Shown one piece after another: positions 1-7,751 of a stretch of 64,000 bases of DNA (positions are counted from its first letter, which is position 1; each line of letters begins with the position of its first letter). The DNA is from Gemmobacter aquaticus (lineage in GTDB: Bacteria > Pseudomonadota > Alphaproteobacteria > Rhodobacterales > Rhodobacteraceae): positions 354,646 to 418,645 of the forward strand of contig NZ_VOAK01000020.1 in the NCBI RefSeq assembly GCF_007859075.1, read 5' to 3'. The notes under the pieces are model-generated. The model worked only from the letters and a program-made list of their open reading frames with translations. It was not told the DNA's origin and ran no database searches. Both the position numbers and the translations under genes were made by a program.

Positions 1-776
1 ACCCGCAGGCGGCGCGGTGGCCGGCTGATCGCATCGGCATGGCTGCGCTGCAGGGGCGGGGCGACATAGGGCGCGCCCAGATCCGGCCCGGCGCAGGCAT
101 CGAGCATGATTGCGGTATCGCGCACGCTATGGGTCAGGAAGCCATCGATCGCCATCCCGGCCCAACCCTCGCCTGCATAGGGGCCATCGGGCAGGCGCGC
201 GCGCGTCGGCTTGAAGCCGAAGAGGCCGCAGCATGAAGCCGGGATGCGCACAGATCCGCCGCCGTCCGACCCATGGGCAAAGGGCACGATCCCGGCTGCG
301 ACTGCAGCGCCAGCGCCGCCCGACGATCCGCCAGGGGTGTGGTCAAGGTTCCAGGGGTTGCGCGTGGGGCCGCCATAGACCGCGGATTCCGTGGCCGCAC
401 CGACGCCGCCTTCGGGGCTCGTCGTGCGACCCCATGTGACAACGCCGGTTGCGCGGATACGGTCATAGATCGCGCTGTCGCGGTCATATCGGGTATTCGC
501 AAGCAGCCGCGAGCCGTTATGCGAGGGGAAATCCACCGCCTCGGCCCCGAGGTCCTTCAGAAGGAAGGGGATGCCGGAGAACGGGCCACGCGGCAGTCCC
601 TTTGCGATGGCGTGCCGGGCCACGTCTTCCTGTGTCAGCACGACGGCGTTGACCTGCGGGTTTATCTCTGCCGATGCGGCGAGTGCGGCATCAAGCAGTT
701 CAGTGGGCGAGACTTTTGCCTGCGCCACAAGCGCCGCAAGGTCGGTCGCATCGTGCGCCCCGAAACGATCCAGCAT
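1..776 (-). CDS. Amidase (amidase signature family), C-terminal part outside the window
   Basis: Serine-dependent hydrolase that cleaves amide bonds; the substrate cannot be told from the sequence. The reverse-strand frame is open from the window edge up to an ATG at 776, with a stop just upstream at 801-803 and a G-rich ribosome binding site. It gives about 258 residues of a protein family that is usually 450-500 residues long. The amidase-signature core is clear: [14 protein letters not shown], then [19 protein letters not shown] and FKPTRAR. The catalytic Lys lies in the PFLLKDLG stretch, with the Ser-cisSer-Lys triad completed by the two serines of the glycine/serine loop. The gene runs leftward out of the window. 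The family also includes glutamyl-tRNA amidotransferase GatA, but the spacing and context (no gatC) favour a stand-alone amidase. Confidence 0.9.
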   Translation of the reverse strand, partial: MLDRFGAHDATDLAALVAQAKVSPTELLDAALAASAEINPQVNAVVLTQEDVARHAIAKGLPRGPFSGIPFLLKDLGAEAVDFPSHNGSRLLANTRYDRDSAIYDRIRATGVVTWGRTTSPEGGVGAATESAVYGGPTRNPWNLDHTPGGSSGGAGAAVAAGIVPFAHGSDGGGSVRIPASCCGLFGFKPTRARLPDGPYAGEGWAGMAIDGFLTHSVRDTAIMLDACAGPDLGAPYVAPPLQRSHADAISRPPRRLR

Positions 777-867
777 GTCGCCCCCATTGCCATGATTTGA
801 TCATAAGCTGGACCGGCAATACCCTTTGGGGCAATGCCATATGCGACAAGCGTGCGTCGGATTTTCC

Positions 868-1176
868 TTATCTCTGGATCAGGATTTCCTTCGTCAGTGT
901 TCCGGCAGGATCAAAGATGAACATCCGCCCATCCGTTGTGACGACCCCGGTCCAACCCTTGCCCCTCGTGATCGCCTCGGGCACGGCCCCATCGGGCAGG
1001 GCGAGCGTGTCCGGAAATGCCGCCGCTTCCTGATTGGACGGGATCGGCAGCCGCGTGACAAGCAGCGTCACGATCGCTATGACGCCCAGGATCAGCGTGA
1101 GGGTCAACCCCGTCACGAGCCATTTGAGCCAGCGCAGCGAGGGCGGAAGCTCCAGCTTTTCAGAGGTGTCGTCCAT
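868..1176 (-). CDS. DUF6476-like small membrane protein
   Basis: Protein of 102 residues with one predicted transmembrane helix (about residues 20-42), a short cytoplasmic head and an extracytoplasmic tail. It resembles a small family of unknown function found in Rhodobacterales, which I recall as DUF6476. It has no catalytic motif. Its ATG (1176-1174) overlaps the ATG of the divergent pseudouridine synthase gene (1175-1177), so the two genes must share one very short control region or be transcribed through each other. The function is unknown. Confidence 0.75.
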   Translation of the reverse strand: MDDTSEKLELPPSLRWLKWLVTGLTLTLILGVIAIVTLLVTRLPIPSNQEAAAFPDTLALPDGAVPEAITRGKGWTGVVTTDGRMFIFDPAGTLTKEILIQR

Positions 1177-2233
1177 GAGCTATTCCCTTGATGACGAAGA
1201 TGCCGCGTCTGGCGTTCTGCGCGTGGTGATCGGTGATGACCCGCCCGAGCGTCTGGATAAGGCACTTGCCGCCGCCGTGCCAGAGGAGGCGGCACTTTCG
1301 CGGTCGCGCCTGACCAAGATGATCGCGGCGGGTGACGTGCGCAAGGAGGGGCAAGCGGTCACCGATCCCAAGGCACGCGTCCTGCCGGGCGAGACCTATG
1401 AACTTGTCCTGTCCGAAGCCGTCGAAGTGAATACCCAACCCGAGGACATCCCGCTTGATGTCGTGTGGGAGGATGCTGATCTCATCGTCATCAACAAGCC
1501 CGTTGGTATGGTCGTTCACCCTGCGCCGGGCTCGTGGTCAGGCACGCTGGTCAATGCGCTGCTCTTCCACTGTGGTGATACACTTTCGGGTGTGGGCGGT
1601 GAGAAACGCCCCGGCATCGTGCACAGGATTGACAAGGACACGTCCGGTCTTCTGGTCGTGGCGAAAAGCGACCGCGCCCATCACGGGCTTGCCACGCAGT
1701 TCGAACGTCATACCGTGAACCGCCACTACGTTGCGCTTGTGCACGGCATGCCTTCGGCTGCCGATCCGCGTCTGCGCGGGGTCAAGGGGGTCAGCTTTGA
1801 AAATGGCGGCATCCTGAAGATCGCGACACATCTTGCGCGCCACAAGACCGACCGCCAGCGTCAGGCCGTCGTCTGGAACGAGGGCCGCCACGCCGTGACC
1901 CGCGTGCGGGTTCTGGAAGCCTACGGGCATCCTGAATCGGCGAGCCTTGTCGAATGCTGGCTGGAGACTGGTCGCACCCATCAGATCCGGGTGCATATGG
2001 CGCATGTCGGGCATGGGCTGATCGGTGACCAGACCTACGGCGGCAAGCGCCGGGTCGCTGCGAAAGCAGTGGGCGAGGGTGCGGCCGAGGCCGCCAACAG
2101 CTTCCCGCGTCAGGCCCTGCATGCCGCGACACTGGGCTTTGTCCACCCCGTCACGGGCGAGGAACTTCAGTTCGAGGCGCCCTTGCCGCCGGACATGCGC
2201 GCCCTGACCGAGATGTTGCGCGCCGTGGAATGA
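1175..2233 (+). CDS. rluD: RluA-family 23S rRNA pseudouridine synthase (RluD type)
   Basis: Isomerises uridine to pseudouridine in RNA; the RluD branch modifies helix 69 of 23S rRNA. The 352-residue protein has an N-terminal S4 RNA-binding domain (about residues 24-75) and a catalytic domain with the motif GIVHRIDKDTSGLLVV, in which Asp153 is the expected nucleophile. The typical INKPVGMVVHP strand and the C-terminal TGRTHQIRVHM motif are present. The ATG at 1175 is preceded by a GAGGTG ribosome site about 7 bases upstream and gives the normal family length; an in-frame ATG-like start further upstream would run through the divergent gene. RluD is the best fit because of the S4 domain, but RluC/RluA specificity is not excluded. 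Confidence 0.9.
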   Translation: MSYSLDDEDAASGVLRVVIGDDPPERLDKALAAAVPEEAALSRSRLTKMIAAGDVRKEGQAVTDPKARVLPGETYELVLSEAVEVNTQPEDIPLDVVWEDADLIVINKPVGMVVHPAPGSWSGTLVNALLFHCGDTLSGVGGEKRPGIVHRIDKDTSGLLVVAKSDRAHHGLATQFERHTVNRHYVALVHGMPSAADPRLRGVKGVSFENGGILKIATHLARHKTDRQRQAVVWNEGRHAVTRVRVLEAYGHPESASLVECWLETGRTHQIRVHMAHVGHGLIGDQTYGGKRRVAAKAVGEGAAEAANSFPRQALHAATLGFVHPVTGEELQFEAPLPPDMRALTEMLRAVE

Positions 2234-2285
2234 CAGGCCGAGGGGCACCCGCGCGCGCCTGAGAAGGACAAGACGCCCCTCGCTT

Positions 2286-2327
2286 CTTCTTTTCTCAAAT
2301 ATCCCGGGGTCCGGGGCAGAGCCCCGG
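2286..2327. repeat. Dispersed intergenic repeat, variant copy, with hairpin
   Basis: The left part, CTTCTTTTCTCAAATATCCC, matches the right arm of the long inverted repeat at 46941-46966 apart from a few bases. It is followed by a CCGGGGC-AGA-GCCCCGG hairpin (2311-2327). It lies between the convergent ends of the pseudouridine synthase and glycosyltransferase genes and may act as a two-way terminator. Confidence 0.6.
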
Positions 2328-2351
2328 TCCGGCGGCCTGGGCTGCGCTCCC

Positions 2352-4250
2352 TCAGTCAGGGTCGTGCTGTCCGTGGCTTGTCTTGTCCCACCAGAACGGG
2401 CGATCGATCAGCTCGCGAATGGCCTTGTAAGAAGCGAGCGAGCCAAGCGGGAAGTAGAAATGCAGCATCGGCGTCCATAGCGGCGACAGGCGGTTCGGCG
2501 TCAGCCGCATGGCGACCAGCGTCAGCGTGATCAACAGCGCCTCGGTAAAGAGGAAGAGGCCGAAGAGGAGCTGATAGGCCAAGGGCGGAAGTGCCGTGAT
2601 CACCGGATGCGGAACGCCGAGCGGCACCAGCCAGAAGGTCCAGAGCACCGGCGCCAGCACATATTGCGAAAGCGTTGTCAGGAAGAAAACCTGAAAGCCT
2701 GCAAAGCGCCACCACCCCAGTTGCTGCAGCAGAAGCGCGGGGTCGCGCATATGCACGGCATAGGTCATGAAGTAGCCCTTGAGCCAGCGGGATCTCTGCC
2801 GGATCCAGGGCAGGGGGCGACAGTTCGCCTCCTCAAAGGTCGTGGTATCAATCAATTCGGTGCGATAGCCGTGGCGTGACAGTCGAATGCCCAGATCGGC
2901 GTCCTCGGTCACGTTGCAGGCGTCCCACGCACCCAGCTCTTCCAGCGCCTTGCGCCGGAAGAACAGCGTCGTGCCACCCAAGGGGATTGGCAGGCCGAGC
3001 CGCTCCATCCCCGGCAGGATGATGCGGAACCAGCTTGCATACTCCATCGTGAAGCAACGGCTAAGCCAGTTGGTGCGGGGGTTGTAGAAATCGAGCACCC
3101 CTTGCAGGCAAGCAACCCTCGAGCCTCGGTTCGCAAAGCGGCGCACCACCTTGCGGATCTGGTCTGGCTCTGGCGCGTCCTCGGCATCGTAGACGCCCAC
3201 AATCTCGCCCCGGCACATCTTCAGCGCGTGATTGAGCGCGCGGGGCTTCGTCAGCAGCGCGCCATCCGGTGCAGTCACCACGCGCATCCATGCCGGAAGC
3301 ACGGATTTGCGAAGGGCAGCCTGTGTCTCATGGTCATTGCGTTCGACGACGAGGAGGATCTCCAGGGACTCGCGCGGGTAGTCCAGCCGGGACAGGCGGC
3401 GTACCAACCTGCCTGCGATGTCACGCTCATGAAAGAGGGCGACAAGGATCGTGACCCTTGGCAGGGGGTCAGGCGAGGGTAGCCGGTCCTGCACCTGGCG
3501 TCGACGCAGGGCGGCAAAAATGGCGGCTGTCTTGAGGGCAGTCGAGAGGGCAAGCGAGAGCACCGCCCAGACCGTCATTGCCCATAGCATTGCCATGGGC
3601 ACCAGCAGCGCAAGCATGACCAGCACGCCAAGGCAGATGCGACCGAACCGCAGCTGCCGAGCGCCGCCCCAGCTTCGGCAGCTTTCGGGCGCGGGCACGG
3701 ACTGTCGGGCGGCGAGGTCCAACTCTTCGCCGCACAGGTCGAGCACGGCTGCCTCTAACCGGTCGCGCGGGATCAGCGCCATGGCGACCGGTCCGAAGAT
3801 GTCGGTCAGGCGCGGCTCCATTTCGGCAAAAGCTTCGGGCCAAGGTGTCGCGATCAAGGTGAGCTCACCTGTTTCCCGCCATGGCAGAAGACCTTCACGC
3901 AAGCATGTCTCGGCCCCGAGGCGATCGATCAGCGCGCGGTCGGCGGGAATTTTATCCAGGTCGGCCTGTGGGGCCCCCCAGTGCCGGGCAGTGACGCGGG
4001 CAAGTGCGGTCTCAGCTACAAGACCGCGCGCCAGCAGCACCTCGTCCAGACGGCAGCCGAGCTGCGCCTGCAGGCGCAGCGCATTGATCAGATCCTCGGT
4101 TTCGACAAGCCCCTCGCGAAGCAGGCTCGAGGCCAACGCGAGTGCCGCCCCCTCATTCTGGCGCGGAGGAGTGGAAACCAGCTGCAGCCCAGCCCCGGCC
4201 GGCTGAGCGGCGATGGCGGTCAGGCCTGCACGTGCCAGTCGTATGACCAT
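2352..4250 (-). CDS. Processive family 2 glycosyltransferase with N-terminal MshEN-like domain
   Basis: Membrane glycosyltransferase of the cellulose/curdlan synthase-like group, 632 residues. Residues about 33-100 look like the type II secretion ATPase N-terminal (MshEN) fold: a first helical repeat with REGLVETEDLINALRLQ and a second with RLDEVLLARGLVAETALA, ending HWGAPQADL. Two helices near 195-240 precede the GT2 domain, which has DAEDAPEPDQ (nucleotide/metal binding), TEDADLG and QRSRWLKGY (the QxxRW motif of processive enzymes). Further membrane helices follow to the C-terminus. Known relatives such as NfrB bind cyclic di-GMP through MshEN, so regulation by that messenger is a fair inference. 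No other polysaccharide genes lie nearby. The ATG at 4250 has its AAGGG site unusually close, so the exact start is uncertain. Confidence 0.88.
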   Translation of the reverse strand: MVIRLARAGLTAIAAQPAGAGLQLVSTPPRQNEGAALALASSLLREGLVETEDLINALRLQAQLGCRLDEVLLARGLVAETALARVTARHWGAPQADLDKIPADRALIDRLGAETCLREGLLPWRETGELTLIATPWPEAFAEMEPRLTDIFGPVAMALIPRDRLEAAVLDLCGEELDLAARQSVPAPESCRSWGGARQLRFGRICLGVLVMLALLVPMAMLWAMTVWAVLSLALSTALKTAAIFAALRRRQVQDRLPSPDPLPRVTILVALFHERDIAGRLVRRLSRLDYPRESLEILLVVERNDHETQAALRKSVLPAWMRVVTAPDGALLTKPRALNHALKMCRGEIVGVYDAEDAPEPDQIRKVVRRFANRGSRVACLQGVLDFYNPRTNWLSRCFTMEYASWFRIILPGMERLGLPIPLGGTTLFFRRKALEELGAWDACNVTEDADLGIRLSRHGYRTELIDTTTFEEANCRPLPWIRQRSRWLKGYFMTYAVHMRDPALLLQQLGWWRFAGFQVFFLTTLSQYVLAPVLWTFWLVPLGVPHPVITALPPLAYQLLFGLFLFTEALLITLTLVAMRLTPNRLSPLWTPMLHFYFPLGSLASYKAIRELIDRPFWWDKTSHGQHDPD

Positions 4251-4344
4251 TGCCCTTCGCCGTCTAAGCCCCGGTTCCCACCGGGGTAGCAGCGAAATGG
4301 TTAAGGCAAGGTTAAGCCGGGCGCATCAGGCGCGCGGCAAGGTG

Positions 4345-5499
4345 TCAAGCAGAACGGCGCGCCCGCATCGCCTCGGCAAAGCGTTCGAACAGATAGAAGC
4401 TGTCCTGCGGGCCGGGGCTGGCTTCGGGGTGGTGCTGCACCGAAAAGACAGGCTTGCCCTTGACCGCGATGCCGCAATTCGTGCCGTCGAAAAGCGAAAC
4501 GTGCGTTTCCTCGACGCCTGCGGGCAGGGTCTGGGCATCAACGGTGAAGCCGTGGTTCATCGAGGTGATCTCGACCTTGCCAGTGCCAACCTCTTTCACC
4601 GGGTGATTGGCGCCATGATGCCCGTGGCTCATTTTCACGGTCTGTGCACCAAGGGCGAGCGCAAGCATCTGGTGGCCAAGGCAGATGCCAAAGACCGGCA
4701 GATCGCGCTTCAGAACCTCCTGGATCATCGGAACCGCATAGGTGCCGGTCGCGGCCGGATCGCCAGGACCATTCGACAGGAACACACCTTCGGGATTGTG
4801 GGCCAGCACCTCTTCCGCAGTTGCGGTCGCGGGCAACACCGTCACTTCGCAGCCGGCCGAGGCGAGGCAGCGCAGGATGTTGCGCTTGGCGCCATAGTCC
4901 ACCGCCACGACGCGCAGGCCAGGCCCTTCGCGCCGGGTGTAGCCCTCAGGCCAGGCCCAGCGTTGCTCGTCCCAGCGATAGGATTGCGCGCAGGTGACGT
5001 CCTTGGCGAGGTCAAGCCCGACCAGACCAGACCAACCGCGTGCGCGCGCCACAAGCGCCTCGATATCAAAGCGGCCCTCGGGATTGTGCGACAGCGCCAC
5101 ATGCGGGGCCCCTTGCTGACGGATCGCACGCGTCAGGCGCCGGGTGTCAAGGCCACCGATCCCGATGCGGCCCTTTTGCAGCATCCACGCCTGCAGGTCA
5201 GATGTCGCGCGCCAGTTCGACGGCTCGGTCGGGTCCCATTTCACCACCATGCCGGCGGCAACCGGTTCGGTGGTCTCGTCATCTTCCGGCGTCACGCCGG
5301 TGTTGCCGATATGGGGAAAGGTAAAGGTGACGATCTGGCCGGCATAGGATGGATCCGTCATGATTTCCTGATAGCCGGTCATCGCGGTGTTGAAGACCAG
5401 TTCGGCCACCGTCTCGCCCACCGCGCCAAACCCGTGTCCGTAGAAGATCGTGCCGTCTGCGAGGGCGAGGCAGGCGGTTGGGGCGGCTGACTTGGGCAT
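4345..5499 (-). CDS. carA: Carbamoyl-phosphate synthase small subunit (glutaminase)
   Basis: Hydrolyses glutamine and passes ammonia to CarB for carbamoyl phosphate, the precursor of arginine and pyrimidines. The 384-residue length is normal. The N-terminal half has the CarA-specific domain (LALADGTIFYGHGFG, MTGYQEIMTDPSY). The C-terminal class I amidotransferase domain has the nucleophile in FGICLGHQML and the His/Glu pair in HHPEASPGP. The ATG at 5499 is preceded by GGAGAG at good spacing; the frame stays open upstream, but that extension has no similarity to CarA. carB is not in the window. The gene is transcribed divergently from the YqeY gene, with 187 bases between them. Confidence 0.96.
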   Translation of the reverse strand: MPKSAAPTACLALADGTIFYGHGFGAVGETVAELVFNTAMTGYQEIMTDPSYAGQIVTFTFPHIGNTGVTPEDDETTEPVAAGMVVKWDPTEPSNWRATSDLQAWMLQKGRIGIGGLDTRRLTRAIRQQGAPHVALSHNPEGRFDIEALVARARGWSGLVGLDLAKDVTCAQSYRWDEQRWAWPEGYTRREGPGLRVVAVDYGAKRNILRCLASAGCEVTVLPATATAEEVLAHNPEGVFLSNGPGDPAATGTYAVPMIQEVLKRDLPVFGICLGHQMLALALGAQTVKMSHGHHGANHPVKEVGTGKVEITSMNHGFTVDAQTLPAGVEETHVSLFDGTNCGIAVKGKPVFSVQHHPEASPGPQDSFYLFERFAEAMRARRSA

Positions 5500-5686
5500 G
5501 GCGACTCTCCGGATAAACGCCCGGAACCTATGGGCAGGGGCGTCTGGGGTCAAGCCTTTTGCGCAGATGCGGCGCAAGGTAATTTTCCTCAATGATATCA
5601 ATAGTATGTAGCGGGACTGAATGGTTGTGCCTGCGCGGCGGTCGGGATAGAGTGTTTGCTGACTGCCATAGGGGAATGGGTGAGAC

Positions 5687-6145
5687 ATGAGCCTGCGCGA
5701 ACAGCTGCAGACCGCGTTGAAAGAAGCGATGAAAGCCAAGGCCGCCGAGCGGCTTTCGACGCTGCGGTTGATCAATGCCGCGATCAAGGACCGCGAGATT
5801 GCCCTGCGGGGCGAGGGTGAGGGCGCCGAAGTTGATGATGCCGCGATCCTTGCGATACTGGGCAAGATGGTGAAGCAGCGTCAGGAAAGCGCGCGCATCT
5901 ATGAAGAAGGCGGCAGGCTCGACTTTGCCGAGCGTGAGCTGAACGAGATCCGGGTCATCGAGGAGTTCCTGCCACGCCAGCTGTCGCAGGACGAGGTCGG
6001 TCAGGCGATCACCGAGGCCATTGCCGAGGCGGGGGCGACCTCAATCCGTGACATGGGCAAGGTCATGGCGGCGCTGAAGGCCAAGTACACCGGCCAGATG
6101 GACTTCGGTGCGGCGGGCCCGCGGATCAAGGAACTTCTGGCCTGA
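5687..6145 (+). CDS. GatB/YqeY domain protein
   Basis: Protein of 152 residues matching the stand-alone YqeY family, related to the tail domain of GatB and thought to bind tRNA. Typical features are the N-terminal MSLREQLQTALKEAMKAK helix, the TLRLINAAIKDREI segment and the C-terminal GKVMAALKAKYTGQMD motif. The biochemical role of stand-alone YqeY proteins is not established. The position beside carA is common in alphaproteobacteria. A strong hairpin follows the stop codon. Confidence 0.92.
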   Translation: MSLREQLQTALKEAMKAKAAERLSTLRLINAAIKDREIALRGEGEGAEVDDAAILAILGKMVKQRQESARIYEEGGRLDFAERELNEIRVIEEFLPRQLSQDEVGQAITEAIAEAGATSIRDMGKVMAALKAKYTGQMDFGAAGPRIKELLA

Positions 6146-6151
6146 CAGGGC

Positions 6152-6178
6152 GCGCCGGCGGCGCTGAACCGCCGGCGC
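6152..6178. terminator. Hairpin between convergent yqeY-type and GYD genes
   Basis: A perfect 10-bp stem (GCGCCGGCGG / CCGCCGGCGC) with a 7-base loop lies just after the YqeY-type stop and before the convergent GYD gene. There is no T-tract on either strand, so it is terminator-like but may need Rho. Confidence 0.6.
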
Positions 6179-6190
6179 AGTTCTCGCGCC

Positions 6191-6520
6191 TCAGCCCGGT
6201 GCCTTGTAATGGGCCGCGATCGTGCCTGCACGCTTTTGCGCCGCAAGAAATTCGGCTGAGGTAAACGCCTGAACCGTCTTGAGGTTCGCCACGCTGCCCG
6301 AGGCACCTGCAACCATCAGCGCCGATAGCATGGCTTGGGTATCATCGGTTTCGACCGTCATGTGAAAGTCGGTCTCGCCCGTGGTCAAGAGATAGGATCG
6401 AAGCTTTCCACCCGTCGACTCGATCAGCGTCCGCACGGCAGCTTCGCGGTCACTGGGGTTGGCGATCAGGCTTCTGAGCCCGTTGGATGTGTAATTTCCT
6501 GTGACGATGTGTAGGGCCAT
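6191..6520 (-). CDS. GYD domain-containing protein
   Basis: Protein of 109 residues with the small ferredoxin-like GYD fold: MALHIVTGNYTSNGLRSL, a central helix, and YLLTTGETDFHMTVETDD. Members of this family are short cytosolic proteins of unknown function. The ATG at 6520 has a GGGAGG site. An unusual 10-bp stem-loop (6535-6564) sits directly upstream of that site. No partner gene suggests a role. Confidence 0.85.
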   Translation of the reverse strand: MALHIVTGNYTSNGLRSLIANPSDREAAVRTLIESTGGKLRSYLLTTGETDFHMTVETDDTQAMLSALMVAGASGSVANLKTVQAFTSAEFLAAQKRAGTIAAHYKAPG

Positions 6521-6534
6521 GTCGTCCTCCCATT

Positions 6535-6564
6535 GCCCGCTGGCCTTGAATTCCGCCAGCGGGC
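6535..6564. promoter_or_regulatory. Stem-loop directly upstream of the GYD gene's ribosome site
   Basis: A perfect 10-bp inverted repeat, GCCCGCTGGC / GCCAGCGGGC, with a 10-base loop containing GAATTC. It ends only about 15 bases before the GYD start codon, beside the GGGAGG site. It could be a terminator for the upstream DUF2244 gene or a translational control element. Confidence 0.5.
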
Positions 6565-6594
6565 CTATGGTATCACATCGCAGGACCCACGTCG

Positions 6595-6640
6595 CAGATC
6601 AGAACGGGGCAGATCAGAACGGGGCAGATCAGAAACGGGG
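6595..6640. repeat. Three tandem copies of a 15-base unit
   Basis: The unit CAGATCAGAACGGGG occurs at 6595-6609 and 6610-6624, with a third copy at 6625-6640 carrying one extra A. It lies in the 187-base gap between the GYD and DUF2244 genes. It is not part of any convincing gene. Confidence 0.9.
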
Positions 6641-6707
6641 CAGGTGGAGGTTTCCGGGGCCAGTCTCGGGGGTGCGGCGTGCCGTCGACCGTGCGATAGG
6701 GCCTGTG

Positions 6708-7190
6708 CTAGCCGCGCAGAAGGGCCGCGCGCAGTTCGTCGTGCAGGGCAATGCGCTCCTCTTCAGAGAGAAAGGCGCCGATCTCCACCTCTCGACCGCT
6801 TCCGCGCAAGGTAAGGTAGTGCGGCACTGGCCCGCCCTTGGGGTAGAGCGTCACCACAACCCAATGCGGGTTGGCCTGCCATTCGGCGCGCTGCCCGTGG
6901 GGCCCGTCCCGCTGCAGTCGAACCTGGTTTTCGGCAAGCTCCAGACGCTCAAAGATCGCGCCATCGCGGTAGGACCGTTCAAGCGCCCACCAGAGCGCGG
7001 CAATCGCTGTCAGCAGAAATGGCAAAAGCGCCCAGAGGACGGGCGTCCCCAAGACCGCAAGCAAGGGTAGCGAAATCATCGTCGCAGTCGCGCCGATGAA
7101 CCAGACGAACCCGCGTCGGGGCAATGACCGATGGGGCCACAGGTGCAGTGACCTGCCCGCATCCGAAGGATGAAGCCATTGGTAAGGCAT
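6708..7190 (-). CDS. DUF2244 domain membrane protein
   Basis: Protein of 160 residues with two adjacent transmembrane helices (about residues 28-70: FVWFIGATATMISLPLLAVL and LWALLPFLLTAIAALWWAL), followed by a soluble domain with FERLELAENQVRLQR and PHYLTLRGSGREVEIG. This is the DUF2244 architecture, often seen beside or near aa3 oxidase genes in Rhodobacterales, as here. The function is unknown. The ATG at 7190 was chosen because it gives the normal N-terminus MPYQWLHPS; the frame remains open upstream without family similarity. Confidence 0.85.
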   Translation of the reverse strand: MPYQWLHPSDAGRSLHLWPHRSLPRRGFVWFIGATATMISLPLLAVLGTPVLWALLPFLLTAIAALWWALERSYRDGAIFERLELAENQVRLQRDGPHGQRAEWQANPHWVVVTLYPKGGPVPHYLTLRGSGREVEIGAFLSEEERIALHDELRAALLRG

Positions 7191-7338
7191 GAAAACCCGC
7201 GCGCGATCCTTGATGCAGGAAACCGCTGCCCGCCTGGCTATGCAAGAGGGTTTTCGCATTCCGGATAGCCGCACCGGCAGCATCGGGCATTCTATCACAA
7301 TGCCCGTCATTCGGCGGGTCGACAGGGAGATGCACAAG

Positions 7339-7674
7339 ATGACCAAGACCACATTCCTGCTGGCCGCGATCACCGGCCTTGCGTTGACCGCCTGCGTGGA
7401 TGCCGTGCCCGTCGTTGAAGAGGTTGATGTGCTGACCATCGCACCGACCAGCGCCGACCGCGCGACGCCGGCCTACAAGTCGTGCGTCGCAGCGATTGCA
7501 AAGCAGGTCGGCGTATCGACGAAGGACGTTGCTGTGTTCGACTATCAGTTCTCGGAGGCAGGGACGCAGATACAGGCCACTGTCGCAGGTGCCGTTGCCC
7601 CATGGCGCTGTCTGTCTGCGAATGACGGCACGGTTGCGGAAGTATCCTACACCGGCAGCGAGGGCGCGCTCTAA
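7339..7674 (+). CDS. Small predicted lipoprotein
   Basis: Protein of 111 residues with a lipoprotein signal peptide: MTKTTFLLAAITGLALTAC, with the lipobox cysteine at residue 19. The mature part holds two further cysteines (SCVAAIAKQVG and WRCLSAN) that could form a disulfide, and an IQATVAGAVAPWRC segment seen in small periplasmic proteins of the group. The ATG at 7339 fits the AGGGAG site better than the upstream in-frame ATG at 7330, which nearly touches it. The function is not recognised. Confidence 0.8.
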   Translation: MTKTTFLLAAITGLALTACVDAVPVVEEVDVLTIAPTSADRATPAYKSCVAAIAKQVGVSTKDVAVFDYQFSEAGTQIQATVAGAVAPWRCLSANDGTVAEVSYTGSEGAL

Positions 7675-7704
7675 AGGTCGCCCCCTAGATCAAGGTGCAA
7701 TGAA

Positions 7705-7732
7705 AAAGGCCCCGGATCTCTCCGGGGCCTTT
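7705..7732. terminator. Two-way terminator between lipoprotein gene and ctaD
   Basis: AAAGGCCCCGGA-TCTC-TCCGGGGCCTTT is a perfect 12-bp stem with a 4-base loop. It has A and T ends on both sides, so it can serve both convergent genes. Confidence 0.88.
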
Positions 7733-7751
7733 GTCTTGGTGTGCCTTGGGC

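Noticed and set aside
5590..5615. TTGATATCATTGA-like string between carA and the YqeY-type gene as an FNR box
   Set aside because: The spacing does not match TTGAT-N4-ATCAA and neither gene is an obvious oxygen-regulated target.
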